Positions 18,761-28,177 of a stretch of DNA of 64,000 bases are shown piece by piece. Position 1 is the stretch's first letter; every line of letters starts with the position of its first letter. The stretch spans positions 248,001 to 312,000 of the forward strand of contig JAURWY010000034.1 of assembly GCA_030654695.1 (NCBI GenBank), written 5' to 3'. The notes beneath the pieces are model-generated. The model saw only the letters and a list, made by a program, of their open reading frames with translations, did no database searches and had not been told where the DNA came from. The position numbers and the translations under genes were made by a program. This DNA comes from Polaromonas sp. (GTDB lineage Bacteria > Pseudomonadota > Gammaproteobacteria > Burkholderiales > Burkholderiaceae_C).

Positions 18761-19354
18761 ATGCGGGACAAGCCAGCATTTTCTGTCTGCGTTTATTGCG
18801 GCTCGCGACCGGGCGCTGAGCCGGCTTACGCTGAAGTCGCCCAACAAGTCGGTCGCTGGATTGCCGAGCACCATGGCCAGCTCGTCTATGGCGGCGGTCA
18901 CAACGGTTTGATGGGCCTCATGGCCGACGCCTGCCTGCAAGCAGGTGGCCGCGTCATTGGCGTGATTCCCAAAGCGCTGGTCGACAAAGAATGGGCGCAC
19001 ACCGGCTGCACCGAGCTGCATGTGGTGGACACCATGCACGAACGAAAACGCATCATGGCTGAGCACGCCGATGCATTTTTAGCGCTGCCCGGCGGCATCG
19101 GCACCTTCGAAGAATTTTTTGAAGTCTGGACGTGGCGTCAGCTGGGCTACCACGACAAGCCGGTCGGCCTGCTGAACCTGAACGGCTACTACGACAGCTT
19201 GTTGGTATTTTTGAACTCTGCCGTGAAGCAAGGCTTCATGAACGAATGGCAGATGAACCTGATCCGCACCCACACCGACGCAGCCCACTTGCTTGAAGCG
19301 CTAGTGACCGAAGCGGGCCTTTCCTCAGAAAAACTGCGGCTAGACCAGATCTAA
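18761..19354 (+). CDS. LOG-family (TIGR00730) nucleotide phosphoribohydrolase-like protein
   Basis: A 197-residue Rossmann-fold protein of the LOG (lonely guy) family, which removes ribose-5-phosphate from cytokinin-type nucleotides or hydrolyses AMP-like substrates. Motifs: FSVCVYCGSRPG, YGGGHNGLMGLMADACL, and the family signature PGGIGTFEEFFEVWTWRQLG. ATG 18761 is chosen; a GTG at 18749 overlapping the dgkA end is an alternative. It overlaps or directly follows dgkA, so it probably belongs to the same transcript. The natural substrate in bacteria is not clear. Confidence 0.88.
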   Translation: MRDKPAFSVCVYCGSRPGAEPAYAEVAQQVGRWIAEHHGQLVYGGGHNGLMGLMADACLQAGGRVIGVIPKALVDKEWAHTGCTELHVVDTMHERKRIMAEHADAFLALPGGIGTFEEFFEVWTWRQLGYHDKPVGLLNLNGYYDSLLVFLNSAVKQGFMNEWQMNLIRTHTDAAHLLEALVTEAGLSSEKLRLDQI

Positions 19355-19376
19355 ATTTAGACCTACAACCCGGCGT

Positions 19377-19745
<369 letters not shown>

Positions 19746-19753
19746 TTAAAAGC

Positions 19754-21445
19754 TTACGCCCGAAATTGACTGGTGACAGGATAGCGCCAATCTTTGCCGA
19801 AGCTGCGGTGGCTAACCCGAATGCCGATAGGCGCTTGGCGCCGTTTGTACTCGTTGATCTTGATCAGGCGCGTGATGCGCTCGACCACTGCAGCATCAAA
19901 GCCAGCCGCCACCATGCTGTCGATGCTTTCGTCATTCTCCATGTAGCGCGTCAAGATGGCGTCCAACACCTCGTAAGGCGGCAAGCTATCTTGGTCGGTC
20001 TGGTCGGCACGCAATTCAGCACTTGGGGGGCGCGTGATGATGCGATCAGGGATCGGGTTGTCACAGGTGCCGTAGGGGTTGTTCTCGTTGCGCCAGCGCG
20101 CCAGCTTGAAGACCGTTGTTTTCAGCAGGTCCTTGATGACCGCAAAACCGCCGGCCATGTCGCCGTAGAGCGTGCAATAACCTGTGGCCATCTCGCTCTT
20201 GTTGCCAGTGGTCAGCACGATCGAGCCAAATTTATTCGACAGCGCCATGAGAAAAACACCGCGAATGCGCGCCTGAATATTTTCTTCCGTCGCGTCTTCG
20301 GGCAAGCCCTTGAACTCGCTGTCCAAAGAAGCCTTGAAGGCCTCGAACTGCGGGTTGATGGAGATTTCGTCGTAGCGCACATGCATGCGGTCGGCCATCT
20401 CACGCGCGTCAATCCAAGAAATGTCGGCGGTGTAAGGCGACGGCATCATCACCGTGCGCACCTTGTCTGCGCCCAAAGCGTCGACAGCAATGGCCAGCAC
20501 CAAAGCCGAATCAATGCCACCTGACAGACCCAGAATGGCACTCGGAAAGCGGTTCTTGCCAAGGTAGTCACGCACACCCAGCACCAGCGCGTCCCACAGG
20601 TCAGCTTCGATACTGCGCGTCGGGGCCATCTCGGCCTGCAAAGTCAACTTGCCCGCCGACGTGCGCGTTGCAGCCACGTCAAACAACGCTTCCTGGAAGC
20701 TCACCGCCCGACCCGCCAGCGTGCCGTCCGCTTGCATGGCAAACGAGTGACCTTCAAACACCACTTCGTCTTGACCACCGACCAAATGGGCAAACACCAG
20801 TGGCAAGCCCGTGGCCAGCGCACGACTGCGCATCATGTCTTCGCGCTCAGTGCCCTTGCCGCCATGAAAGGGCGAGGCATTGATGACCGCCAGCAACTCG
20901 GCACCAGCGGCCTTGGCCAACTGTGCGGGCTCGTCAAACCAAGCGTCTTCGCAGATCAGCAGGCCGACTGAAACACGGTCAGCGCCCTCGCCCACCTGAA
21001 AAACACAATAACCTTGACCGGGCGTGAAGTAACGCCGCTCATCAAAGACTTGGTAGTTGGGCAGTTCGCGTTTGGCATAGGTGTGCGTGCGCAGGCCTTC
21101 TTGGAGCACATGCGCGGCGTTGCTGAGTTGCGGCACCGTCACGCTGCGCGTGCGCAAACCCAGTCCAGCGTCATTCAAGCTCGGGCTGCCGACCACCACG
21201 GCCAAACCCTTTAACCCGGCCAGCTCACGGGCTACAACATCCACGGCATCATCGCAGGCTTGGATAAATGCTGGACGCAAAAAAAGATCTTCAGCGGCGT
21301 AACCGCAAATAGCCAGTTCGGGCGTGAGCACCAAGCGCGCGCCGTCAGCGTAGGCTTGGCGTGCGGCGTCGATGATCTTGCGGGCATTCCCCGTCATGTC
21401 GCCGACCACATAGTTCAGCTGGGCAACGCAAATTTTCAGTAGCAT
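19754..21445 (-). CDS. nadE: Glutamine-dependent NAD+ synthetase
   Basis: A 563-residue two-domain enzyme that amidates nicotinic-acid adenine dinucleotide to NAD+. The N-terminal nitrilase-like glutaminase has the catalytic Glu in LVLTPELAICGYAAEDL, the Lys in TYAKRELPNYQVFDERRYF, and the Cys in GLLICEDAWFDEP. The C-terminal synthetase has the PP-loop LSGGIDSALVLAIAVDALG. ATG 21445 (MLLKICVAQLNYVVGDM) is preferred over the 15-residue longer ORF. It precedes glnB by 38 bases. Its start lies only 13 bases from the start of the divergent FemAB-like gene. Confidence 0.95.
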   Translation of the reverse strand: MLLKICVAQLNYVVGDMTGNARKIIDAARQAYADGARLVLTPELAICGYAAEDLFLRPAFIQACDDAVDVVARELAGLKGLAVVVGSPSLNDAGLGLRTRSVTVPQLSNAAHVLQEGLRTHTYAKRELPNYQVFDERRYFTPGQGYCVFQVGEGADRVSVGLLICEDAWFDEPAQLAKAAGAELLAVINASPFHGGKGTEREDMMRSRALATGLPLVFAHLVGGQDEVVFEGHSFAMQADGTLAGRAVSFQEALFDVAATRTSAGKLTLQAEMAPTRSIEADLWDALVLGVRDYLGKNRFPSAILGLSGGIDSALVLAIAVDALGADKVRTVMMPSPYTADISWIDAREMADRMHVRYDEISINPQFEAFKASLDSEFKGLPEDATEENIQARIRGVFLMALSNKFGSIVLTTGNKSEMATGYCTLYGDMAGGFAVIKDLLKTTVFKLARWRNENNPYGTCDNPIPDRIITRPPSAELRADQTDQDSLPPYEVLDAILTRYMENDESIDSMVAAGFDAAVVERITRLIKINEYKRRQAPIGIRVSHRSFGKDWRYPVTSQFRA

Positions 21446-21458
21446 GGGCAGACAGTCA

Positions 21459-22820
21459 ATGAAAAGAGAGCCATTGAAAAATAACGTCAACGATTATGTC
21501 ATTCGGGTTTTCAATTCCCCCTTGGAGGTAGATGCCATCGCGTGGGACGACCTGCTGGCGCAGCAAAACCCGGCGGGCACGCTGAACCCCTTCGTGCGGC
21601 ATGCCTATTTGGCGGCCATGCACGCCAGTGGCAGCGCTTCGCCCAAGACCGGCTGGACGCCGCGCTTTGTGGCGCTGTACGACGGCGAAACGCTGATGGC
21701 GGCTTGCGCGCTGTACCTGAAGGTTCACTCGTACGGTGAGTACGTTTTTGACTGGGCCTGGGCCAATGCTTACCAGCAACACGGCTTGGCCTATTACCCC
21801 AAAGCTGTTGTCGCACCGCCGTTCACGCCCGTGCCCGGCCCACGCCTGTTGGCCCGCGACGCTGCCTCGCGCGTGATGCTGGTGAAGGCGCTGATGGCTT
21901 GGTGTGAAGCCGAGCAGCTGTCATCGCTGCACTTGCTGTTTGTGGCAGACGAGGACATCGCCGCGTGTACGGAGGCGGGGCTGATGCTGCGTCACACCAT
22001 CCAATTCCACTGGAAGAATGTGGCCCCCACGCTTGTCGCTTCGCGTACTGCGCTGCCCCCCGAGGGGGTGCTTTTCCCCTTGGGGCGGCCCGGCGGGGAA
22101 ACCTTAGCCCCCACGCTGGTCGGGTCGCGTACTGCGCTGCCGCCCACAAAATTTAAAGATGTCGACGAATTTTTAGCGACGCTGAATCAAGAAAAGCGCA
22201 AAAAAATCCGTCAAGAGCGGCGCAAGGTGGCTGAGGCGGGTGTGGTTTTTCGTTGGTCTCGAGGCGCTGACATCAGCGCGGAAGATTGGGATTTTTTCTA
22301 CCGTTGCTACGAACGCACGTATCTTGAGCATGGCAACGCGCCTTACCTGAACCGTGATTTTTTCGAACGTATGGCCAAGACCATGCCAGAGAACTGGCTG
22401 CTGTTTGTGGCTGAACGGGATGGCGCGCCGATGGCCTGCAGTTTGATCGCCCTGAGTGCAGAAACATTCACAAGCGATGGTCAGTCGGCAGCCTCTGAGA
22501 ACCTAATAAAAACCGCTTACGGTCGCTATTGGGGTGCGCTCGAACGCGTCGACTGTCTGCACTTTGAGGCTTGTTATTACCAGCCCCTGCAGTGGTGCAT
22601 CGCACACGGTTTTGACAGTTTTGAAGGGGGTGCGCAGGGTGAGCACAAGATGGCAAGGGCGCTGTTGCCGGTCAAAACCACCAGCGCGCACTGGCTGGCG
22701 CATCCCTCATTTGCGGATGCCGTTGAGCGTTTTCTGGAGCGTGAAGGCCAAGGCATTGCCAACTACATGGAAGACCTCGAGCGGCGCAATCCGTTCAAGC
22801 CGGCCAAGCCGGGCGCATAA
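21459..22820 (+). CDS. FemAB-like (GNAT-fold) acyltransferase family protein with in-frame repeat insertion
   Basis: A protein of about 453 residues from ATG 21459 (MKREPLKNNVNDYVIRV); the longer ORF start at 21444 overlaps the nadE ATG on the other strand. The family (PF04339-type FemAB-like) is recognised by the aromatic-rich core VHSYGEYVFDWAWANAYQQH, YYPKAVVAPPFTPVPGPRLL, the basic segment EKRKKIRQERRKV, and WGALERVDCLHFEACYYQPL with GFDSFEGGAQGEHKMARALL. Function unknown; relatives are peptidoglycan- or lipid-linked aminoacyl transferases by fold only. About 42 residues between HWKN and FKDVDEFL are a duplicated, GC-rich, repeat-encoded insertion (APTLVASRTALPP and APTLVGSRTALPP). Confidence 0.82.
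   Translation: MKREPLKNNVNDYVIRVFNSPLEVDAIAWDDLLAQQNPAGTLNPFVRHAYLAAMHASGSASPKTGWTPRFVALYDGETLMAACALYLKVHSYGEYVFDWAWANAYQQHGLAYYPKAVVAPPFTPVPGPRLLARDAASRVMLVKALMAWCEAEQLSSLHLLFVADEDIAACTEAGLMLRHTIQFHWKNVAPTLVASRTALPPEGVLFPLGRPGGETLAPTLVGSRTALPPTKFKDVDEFLATLNQEKRKKIRQERRKVAEAGVVFRWSRGADISAEDWDFFYRCYERTYLEHGNAPYLNRDFFERMAKTMPENWLLFVAERDGAPMACSLIALSAETFTSDGQSAASENLIKTAYGRYWGALERVDCLHFEACYYQPLQWCIAHGFDSFEGGAQGEHKMARALLPVKTTSAHWLAHPSFADAVERFLEREGQGIANYMEDLERRNPFKPAKPGA
22023..22145. repeat. Palindromic interspersed repeat inserted in frame inside a gene
   Basis: Two nearly identical units, 22023-22060 and 22107-22144, share GTACTGCGCTGCC and flanking bases with an 84-base period. They flank a GC palindrome containing CCCCCGAGGGGG and CCCCTTGGGGCGG. 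Both 84 and about 126 bases are multiples of three, so the host reading frame is kept. The unit resembles intergenic repeats of Comamonadaceae genomes as I recall them. Confidence 0.75.
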
Positions 22821-22845
22821 AGATACAAATCTTTACTAGCTCGGC

Positions 22846-23250
22846 TCAAGTTATCCGCAATCCCAACCAGAGCGCAGCACCAGCGGCGATACCCACCAAG
22901 ACCAGTGCAGCACCAAAACGCGCTGTGCGCTTGCGCATGGCGTCAATGCGCTGAATCAACTGCGCGTTTTGCTCGGCCAAAGAGGTGATCAAGCGCGTTG
23001 ACTCCGACAGTTGGTGTTGTAACTCGCCCACCACCGATTGCAAAGTCCCAATCTGCGTTTGCAAACTTCCCAGCGTTAAAAGCTCTGGCGGATGCCGGGA
23101 CTGCTCTTCTAGATCGGCGGCGTGATCAACCCCCTCCTTGTTGGCCACTGAGCCCCAGAGTTTTTTGGCGCCCGCAGCCACCTTCGGCGCATTACGCACC
23201 ACCTCCGACCAAGGAACACTTTGCAATACAGTCAACCAGCCTATAGCCAT
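22846..23250 (-). CDS. Unknown protein with coiled coil and C-terminal membrane anchor
   Basis: A 134-residue protein that I do not recognise. Residues 60-105 (LQTQIGTLQSVVGELQHQLS, then TRLITSLAEQNAQLIQRIDA) have heptad spacing of a coiled coil. The last 20 residues (FGAALVLVGIAAGAALWLGL) form a tail-anchor helix preceded by the basic RKRTAR. The N-terminus (WLTVLQSVPWSEVVRNAPKV) is amphipathic. ATG at 23250; convergent with the FemAB-like gene, divergent from the 125-residue protein to the right. Confidence 0.6.
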   Translation of the reverse strand: MAIGWLTVLQSVPWSEVVRNAPKVAAGAKKLWGSVANKEGVDHAADLEEQSRHPPELLTLGSLQTQIGTLQSVVGELQHQLSESTRLITSLAEQNAQLIQRIDAMRKRTARFGAALVLVGIAAGAALWLGLRIT

Positions 23251-23330
23251 CGAAAAAACCTTTCAGGGACAATCAAAATCCTGCTCTCCAATATAGCGCC
23301 ATCAGAGCCGCTGCGTACCGAAAGAATTCC

Positions 23331-23708
23331 ATGCCATCCAAGACCGCTGCCCACCCCAATTACATCGTCCAATTGATCGAAGACTCTGGCCTCAGCGCAG
23401 ACCAACGCGCAGCGGCAGAACTTCGCTTTCGCATGGCTCTTGAATTCGCCTTGGGCGGCCCTGAGTATGTGCTGCCCTCGCTGCAAGCCTACATGCTGGC
23501 ACAAGCCCTGAACGAGCCGAGCGAAGATGATGAAGCCGATGAGGCCGCAGACAACTCAAAAGGCGCAGACGACGACGAAGCCGGCGGCACGCAGCAAATG
23601 ATCACCCTCTGGGAAAAAGCAGAAAGTGACGCCATCCGCGCGGCGCTCAAGCCCTTGAGCAAGCAAATGGACGAGGCTCGCTTTGAGATCGTACCCGTCA
23701 AAGTGTGA
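23331..23708 (+). CDS. Unknown acidic protein
   Basis: A 125-residue protein from ATG 23331 that I do not recognise. An N-terminal helical region (YIVQLIEDSGLSADQRAAAE, LRFRMALEFALGGPEYVLPS) is followed by a strongly acidic linker (NEPSEDDEADEAADNSKGAD) and a C-terminal helix that ends DEARFEIVPVKV. No membrane segment or catalytic motif is visible. A strong bidirectional terminator follows directly. Confidence 0.6.
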   Translation: MPSKTAAHPNYIVQLIEDSGLSADQRAAAELRFRMALEFALGGPEYVLPSLQAYMLAQALNEPSEDDEADEAADNSKGADDDEAGGTQQMITLWEKAESDAIRAALKPLSKQMDEARFEIVPVKV

Positions 23709-23724
23709 AATGAGCGCGTCATGA

Positions 23725-23762
23725 GAAAAGCGCCTACAACTTGCAAGTTGTAGGCGCTTTTC
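23725..23762. terminator. Bidirectional terminator between the unknown protein gene and ppa
   Basis: A near-perfect 36-base palindrome, AAAAGCGCCTACAACTTG followed by its reverse complement, with A- and T-runs at the two ends. It lies between two convergent genes and should stop transcripts from both. Confidence 0.9.
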
Positions 23763-23790
23763 TAGGACTCAAAAGAAAACTGAAAAAGAA

Positions 23791-24330
23791 TCAAACTTCT
23801 AAAGATTTGTTATGGGCCGCAATGCCGTCCATGATTTCTTTGTGGGCTGCTTCCGGGCCTTCCCAGCCTTGAATCTTGACCCACTTGCCGTCTTCCAAGT
23901 CTTTGTAGTGCTCAAAGAAATGGGCGATGGTTCTCAGGCGCAGCGGATTCATGTCTTCCGGTTTTTGCCACTGGGTGTAGAGCGAGCACTTCTTATCGAT
24001 GGGCACGGCCAAGACCTTGCCGTCTTCACCGGCTTCGTCGGTCATTTTCAAAATGCCAATGGCACGGCAGGTCACCACCACGCCAGGGATCAACGGCACG
24101 GGCGTGATCACCAGCACGTCGACTGGATCGCCATCGCCGCTCAGCGTTTTAGGCACGTAGCCATAGTTGGTCGGGTAGTGCATGGACGTGCTCATGAAGC
24201 GGTCTACAAAAATAGCGCCCGTTTCTTTATCGACTTCGTATTTCACTGGATCGGCATCCATCGGGATCTCGATGATCACGTTGAACGAATCGGGGGCATT
24301 TTTACCAGGGGTTACTTTGGATAAAGACAT
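23791..24330 (-). CDS. ppa: Inorganic pyrophosphatase (soluble, family I)
   Basis: A 179-residue cytoplasmic enzyme hydrolysing PPi. The family signature DGDPVDVLV is intact, as are the flanking [18 protein letters not shown] and [20 protein letters not shown]. The ORF track runs 75 residues further upstream, but ATG 24330 ([16 protein letters not shown]) gives the usual length. It is divergent from the membrane-bound proton-pumping pyrophosphatase gene (hppA) across a 258-base spacer, so two PPi-consuming enzymes share one promoter region. Confidence 0.95.
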   Translation of the reverse strand: MSLSKVTPGKNAPDSFNVIIEIPMDADPVKYEVDKETGAIFVDRFMSTSMHYPTNYGYVPKTLSGDGDPVDVLVITPVPLIPGVVVTCRAIGILKMTDEAGEDGKVLAVPIDKKCSLYTQWQKPEDMNPLRLRTIAHFFEHYKDLEDGKWVKIQGWEGPEAAHKEIMDGIAAHNKSLEV

Positions 24331-24588
24331 GAAATGAAGGGTTCCTGACGTACTTTGGAGTTGTGGATGAGGTGCGAACGCTGCTGAATAAGCGGTGGTT
24401 TGGTCGGTATTTACCCTCATTTTACTGATCCAGTCCTTACGAAAACTAAATTTGTCATCTTTTGGCGGTAAATTTCGAAGGTTGGCCAATCGCCTCCGGG
24501 TTTTGATCTGGGGTTGAGGAAGCAACGCAAGGCGGTGTTCGCCCCGGCGTTGCACCGAAATCCTGAAGACAACAACTGGAGAAAACCT

Positions 24589-26655
24589 ATGCTTGGCAAC
24601 TCAGCGCTCATTTTGGCGCTAGCGTGTGGACTCATCGCCGTCGGTTACGGCGTCTGGGCCCGCAGCTGGATCCTGTCCCAAGACGCGGGCAACCCGCGCA
24701 TGCAAGAAATCGCCGCCGCTATCCAAACAGGTGCGGCCGCTTATCTGGCTCGTCAATACACCACCATCGCCATCGTCGGCGCCGTCCTGACGATATTGAT
24801 TGGTATTTTTCTGGACGTGCCCAGCGCCATCGGCTTTGTCGTGGGTGCGGTGCTGTCTGGCCTTTGCGGCTTCATCGGCATGAACGTGTCGGTGCGCGCC
24901 AATGTGCGCACAGCGCAGGCCGCCACGCGCGGCATTGGCCCCGCCCTAGACGTTGCCTTTCGCGGCGGAGCCATCACCGGCATGCTGGTGGTCGGACTCG
25001 GGCTGCTGGGTGTCACCGGTTTCTACTGGTTTCTGGTTGGCAACGGCAATTACACGCCGGCCACCAATCTAGCCAACTTGCTGAACCCTCTGATCGGTTT
25101 TGCCTTCGGCTCCTCGCTGATCTCGATTTTTGCGCGACTCGGCGGCGGTATTTTCACCAAAGGCGCTGACGTCGGTGCGGACTTGGTCGGCAAGGTTGAA
25201 GCCGGTATTCCAGAAGACGACCCACGCAACCCGGCCGTGATTGCCGACAACGTCGGTGACAACGTCGGCGACTGCGCTGGCATGGCGGCCGACTTGTTTG
25301 AAACCTACGCCGTCACGCTGATCGCCACCATGGTGCTGGGTGCCCTGCTGATCACCAGTGCCGGCACCGCCGCCGTGGTGTATCCGCTGGCGCTGGGTGC
25401 GGTCTCGATCATCGCGTCCATCATCGGCTGCTTCTTCGTCAAAGCCACGCCCGGCATGACCAACGTCATGCCCGCGCTGTACAAAGGCTTGGCCGTTGCC
25501 GGTGGCCTGTCGCTGATCGCCTTTTACTTCGTCACCACTTGGCTGATGCCTGACAACGCCATCAAAGCGGTTGGCAGCCAGATGGCCTTGTTCGGTGCCT
25601 GCACCGTCGGCTTGGTGTTGACTGGTGCGCTGGTCTGGATCACCGAGTACTACACCGGCACGCAGTACCCGCCGGTCAAGCACATTGCTCAGTCGTCGAC
25701 CACGGGCCACGGCACCAACATCATTGCCGGTCTCGGCGTGTCCATGCGCTCGACCGCCTGGCCGGTGGTGTGTGTCTGCATCGCTATTTGGGTGTCCTAC
25801 CAACTGGCTGGGCTGTACGGCATTGCAATTGCCGCCACCTCGATGTTGAGCATGGCGGGCATTGTGGTCGCACTTGACGCGTATGGCCCGATCACTGACA
25901 ACGCTGGCGGTATCGCTGAAATGGCCGACATGCCGGCCAGCGTGCGCGCTGTAACCGACCCGCTGGACGCTGTGGGCAACACCACCAAAGCCGTGACCAA
26001 AGGCTACGCCATCGGCTCAGCCGGCTTGGCCGCGCTGGTGCTGTTTGCCGACTACACGCACAAACTCGAAGCCTACGGCAAAGCCATCACCTTCGACTTG
26101 AGCAATCCGATGGTCATCATCGGCCTCTTCATTGGCGGCCTGATTCCTTACCTGTTCGGGGCCATGGCGATGGAGGCCGTGGGCCGTGCAGCCGGTTCGG
26201 TGGTGGTCGAAGTGCGGCGTCAGTTCCGCGATATCAAGGGCATCATGGAGGGCACCGGTAAGCCAGAGTACGACACCTGCGTCGACATGCTGACCAAAGC
26301 CGCGATCAAGGAAATGATGATCCCTTCGCTGTTGCCCGTCGTGGTGCCGATTCTGGTCGGTCTGCTGCTCGGCCCCGCCGCTTTGGGTGGCTTGCTGATG
26401 GGCACCATCGTCACCGGTCTGTTTCTGGCGATCTCGATGTGCACGGGTGGCGGCGCCTGGGACAACGCCAAGAAATACATTGAAGACGGACACCACGGCG
26501 GCAAGGGTTCTGAAACCCACAAGGCAGCCGTCACCGGTGACACCGTGGGCGACCCCTACAAAGACACTGCCGGCCCAGCCATCAATCCGCTGATCAAGAT
26601 CATCAACATCGTGGCTCTGCTGATCGTGCCGCTGATGATGCAGTTCCACGGCTGA
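24589..26655 (+). CDS. hppA: Membrane-bound proton-pumping pyrophosphatase, K+-insensitive type
   Basis: A 688-residue protein with about 16 transmembrane helices that couples PPi hydrolysis to proton export. The catalytic loop [20 protein letters not shown] continues [20 protein letters not shown] with all expected Asp residues. The position that separates subfamilies reads [20 protein letters not shown]: Lys instead of Ala marks the K+-independent H+-pumping class. ATG 24589 ([11 protein letters not shown]) is preceded by GGAGAA and is chosen over the 25-residue longer ORF. Divergent from ppa. Confidence 0.95.
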   Translation: MLGNSALILALACGLIAVGYGVWARSWILSQDAGNPRMQEIAAAIQTGAAAYLARQYTTIAIVGAVLTILIGIFLDVPSAIGFVVGAVLSGLCGFIGMNVSVRANVRTAQAATRGIGPALDVAFRGGAITGMLVVGLGLLGVTGFYWFLVGNGNYTPATNLANLLNPLIGFAFGSSLISIFARLGGGIFTKGADVGADLVGKVEAGIPEDDPRNPAVIADNVGDNVGDCAGMAADLFETYAVTLIATMVLGALLITSAGTAAVVYPLALGAVSIIASIIGCFFVKATPGMTNVMPALYKGLAVAGGLSLIAFYFVTTWLMPDNAIKAVGSQMALFGACTVGLVLTGALVWITEYYTGTQYPPVKHIAQSSTTGHGTNIIAGLGVSMRSTAWPVVCVCIAIWVSYQLAGLYGIAIAATSMLSMAGIVVALDAYGPITDNAGGIAEMADMPASVRAVTDPLDAVGNTTKAVTKGYAIGSAGLAALVLFADYTHKLEAYGKAITFDLSNPMVIIGLFIGGLIPYLFGAMAMEAVGRAAGSVVVEVRRQFRDIKGIMEGTGKPEYDTCVDMLTKAAIKEMMIPSLLPVVVPILVGLLLGPAALGGLLMGTIVTGLFLAISMCTGGGAWDNAKKYIEDGHHGGKGSETHKAAVTGDTVGDPYKDTAGPAINPLIKIINIVALLIVPLMMQFHG

Positions 26656-26678
26656 GTTACAGCATTCATTCGCCTGTT

Positions 26679-26704
26679 AAAAGCCCGCCTAGTGCGGGCT
26701 TTTT
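26679..26704. terminator. Bidirectional terminator between hppA and marR
   Basis: AAAAGCCCGC and GCGGGCTTTTT pair as a short strong stem with a T-run; it lies between convergent genes. Confidence 0.88.
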
Positions 26705-26716
26705 CACGCCCAGACC

Positions 26717-27175
26717 TCAGGCGACTTTGAGCGGCGCACGGCTTTGGTCGTTGTGGAGGTGGACAAACTTCTTGAGCAACCGGCTGAACTCGATATTTTC
26801 TGCTGGCGAGAGTTTGGCCAGCATCTTGTCGCGCAGCTCGTAAATCGACGGCGCCATGCTGGTCAAAACAGCTTCACCCTCCGCTGTGAGCACCAAGCGA
26901 CGACGGCCCCGCGGCAAGACTTCGCGCTGTATCCAGCCCTTGGCCTCCAGCCGCACGGCCATGTCTGCGGTAGTGGACTTGTCCAATGCCACCAAGCCGG
27001 CCAAGGTCAGTTGGTCAATGCCAGGGGCTTCTTGCAACATCCGAAGCACAGCGTATTGCGTCGGCGTGATGTCCATGTGCATGGTTTCACGAAACATGGA
27101 CACCGAGATTTGCTGCGCCCGCCTGATCAAATGACCGAGCTGGTCGTAAAGATCCAAGTCCAAATCGCTGTTCAT
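26717..27175 (-). CDS. MarR-family transcriptional regulator, probable regulator of vanAB
   Basis: About 152 residues from ATG 27175; a GTG four codons upstream is an alternative start. The winged-helix core reads ITPTQYAVLRMLQEAPGIDQ, LAGLVALDKSTTADMAVRLE and the wing REVLPRGRRRLVLTAEG. MarR proteins bind phenolic ligands and release DNA. It is the last gene of a run vanA-vanB-marR on one strand, 27 bases after vanB, so regulation of vanillate demethylation is likely by position, although many described VanR proteins are GntR- or PadR-type. Confidence 0.85.
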   Translation of the reverse strand: MNSDLDLDLYDQLGHLIRRAQQISVSMFRETMHMDITPTQYAVLRMLQEAPGIDQLTLAGLVALDKSTTADMAVRLEAKGWIQREVLPRGRRRLVLTAEGEAVLTSMAPSIYELRDKMLAKLSPAENIEFSRLLKKFVHLHNDQSRAPLKVA

Positions 27176-27202
27176 AGGCTCTGACACAAGCGCCCTCGCA
27201 AA

Positions 27203-28168
27203 CTAAATGTCCAGCACCAAACGCGCGGACTTGGAGCGCGAGCAGCAGGGCAAAAATTGATCGTTGGCGGCCTGCTCTTCAGGCGTCAAATACATGTCCC
27301 GGTGGTCTGGCACGCCCTCGATCACGCGCGTCAGGCAGGTGCCGCACACGCCCTGTTCGCAAGAGCTGAGTATCTCGACTCCCGCAGCAGCCAGCGCATC
27401 CAGAATCGTCTGCTCTTTCCCCACGGTCACGATTTGCCCTGAACTCGCCACCTGCACCTCAAAGGTTTCGTCGGTGGCGACGGGCGAAACATCTGCGCCA
27501 AAAAACTCATAGTGCAGCTGCGCTTCGTTCCAGCCACTGCTTCGCGCGGTCTCCAAAACGGCGTTCATGAAGCCCTTCGGACCACAGGCATACAGGTGAA
27601 CATCGGGCTCCGGCTTGGCCAGCAGTTTAGCGATGTCGAGCTTTTGCGCGGGCACCGCATCGTCGACATAAAAGGCTACTTTGGCCGCCAGACCCGTCTC
27701 CGCCATGCGAGCCCGAAATGCAGTGCGTTCAACCGACCGCGTGCAGTAATGCATCTCAAAATCTGCGCCCGTAGCGGTCAGCCGTTCAGCCATGCACAAA
27801 ATAGGCGTCACCCCAATGCCACCTGCCAACAGCACATGCCGCTTGGCCTCATGCGCCAGCATGAAGTGGTTTTTAGGCGCGCTGATCTGCAACGCATCGC
27901 CGACCTTGACCTGCTCGTGCATGGCTTTGGAGCCCCCGCGCGAGTTGGCGTCTTTGAGCACCGCAATTTGATAGCGGTGGTTTTCACCCGAGCTGTTGCA
28001 CAGCGAGTACTGGCGAACCAAGCCGCCTGGCAAGTGCACATCCACATGCGATCCGGCAGAAAACGCCGGCAACGGTTGGCCGTCTACGGCCACCAGCTCA
28101 AAGCTGTCGATGTCTAAGGCTTCGGTATTTTTTTGGGCGACCCGAACGGTCAACGTTGCATTCAACAC
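27203..28168 (-). CDS. vanB: Vanillate O-demethylase reductase subunit
   Basis: A 321-residue phthalate dioxygenase reductase-type protein. The N-terminal FMN-binding barrel shows SAGSHVDVHLPGGLVRQYSL (R-x-Y-S flavin motif), the NADH domain shows LLAGGIGVTPILCMAERL and HLYACGPKGFMNAVLETA, and the C-terminal plant-type 2Fe-2S domain shows CEQGVCGTCLTRVIEG with a later Cys. It passes electrons from NADH to VanA. Starts at GTG 28168 in the track frame. The 9-base spacing from vanA indicates a shared transcript. Confidence 0.92.
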   Translation of the reverse strand: MLNATLTVRVAQKNTEALDIDSFELVAVDGQPLPAFSAGSHVDVHLPGGLVRQYSLCNSSGENHRYQIAVLKDANSRGGSKAMHEQVKVGDALQISAPKNHFMLAHEAKRHVLLAGGIGVTPILCMAERLTATGADFEMHYCTRSVERTAFRARMAETGLAAKVAFYVDDAVPAQKLDIAKLLAKPEPDVHLYACGPKGFMNAVLETARSSGWNEAQLHYEFFGADVSPVATDETFEVQVASSGQIVTVGKEQTILDALAAAGVEILSSCEQGVCGTCLTRVIEGVPDHRDMYLTPEEQAANDQFLPCCSRSKSARLVLDI

Positions 28169-28177
28169 AGTGGTTCC

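Noticed and set aside
22023-22145. CRISPR-like repeat
   Set aside because: Only two units, different spacing logic, palindromic centre and translated in frame; not a CRISPR array. No CRISPR array or cas gene was seen in the window.
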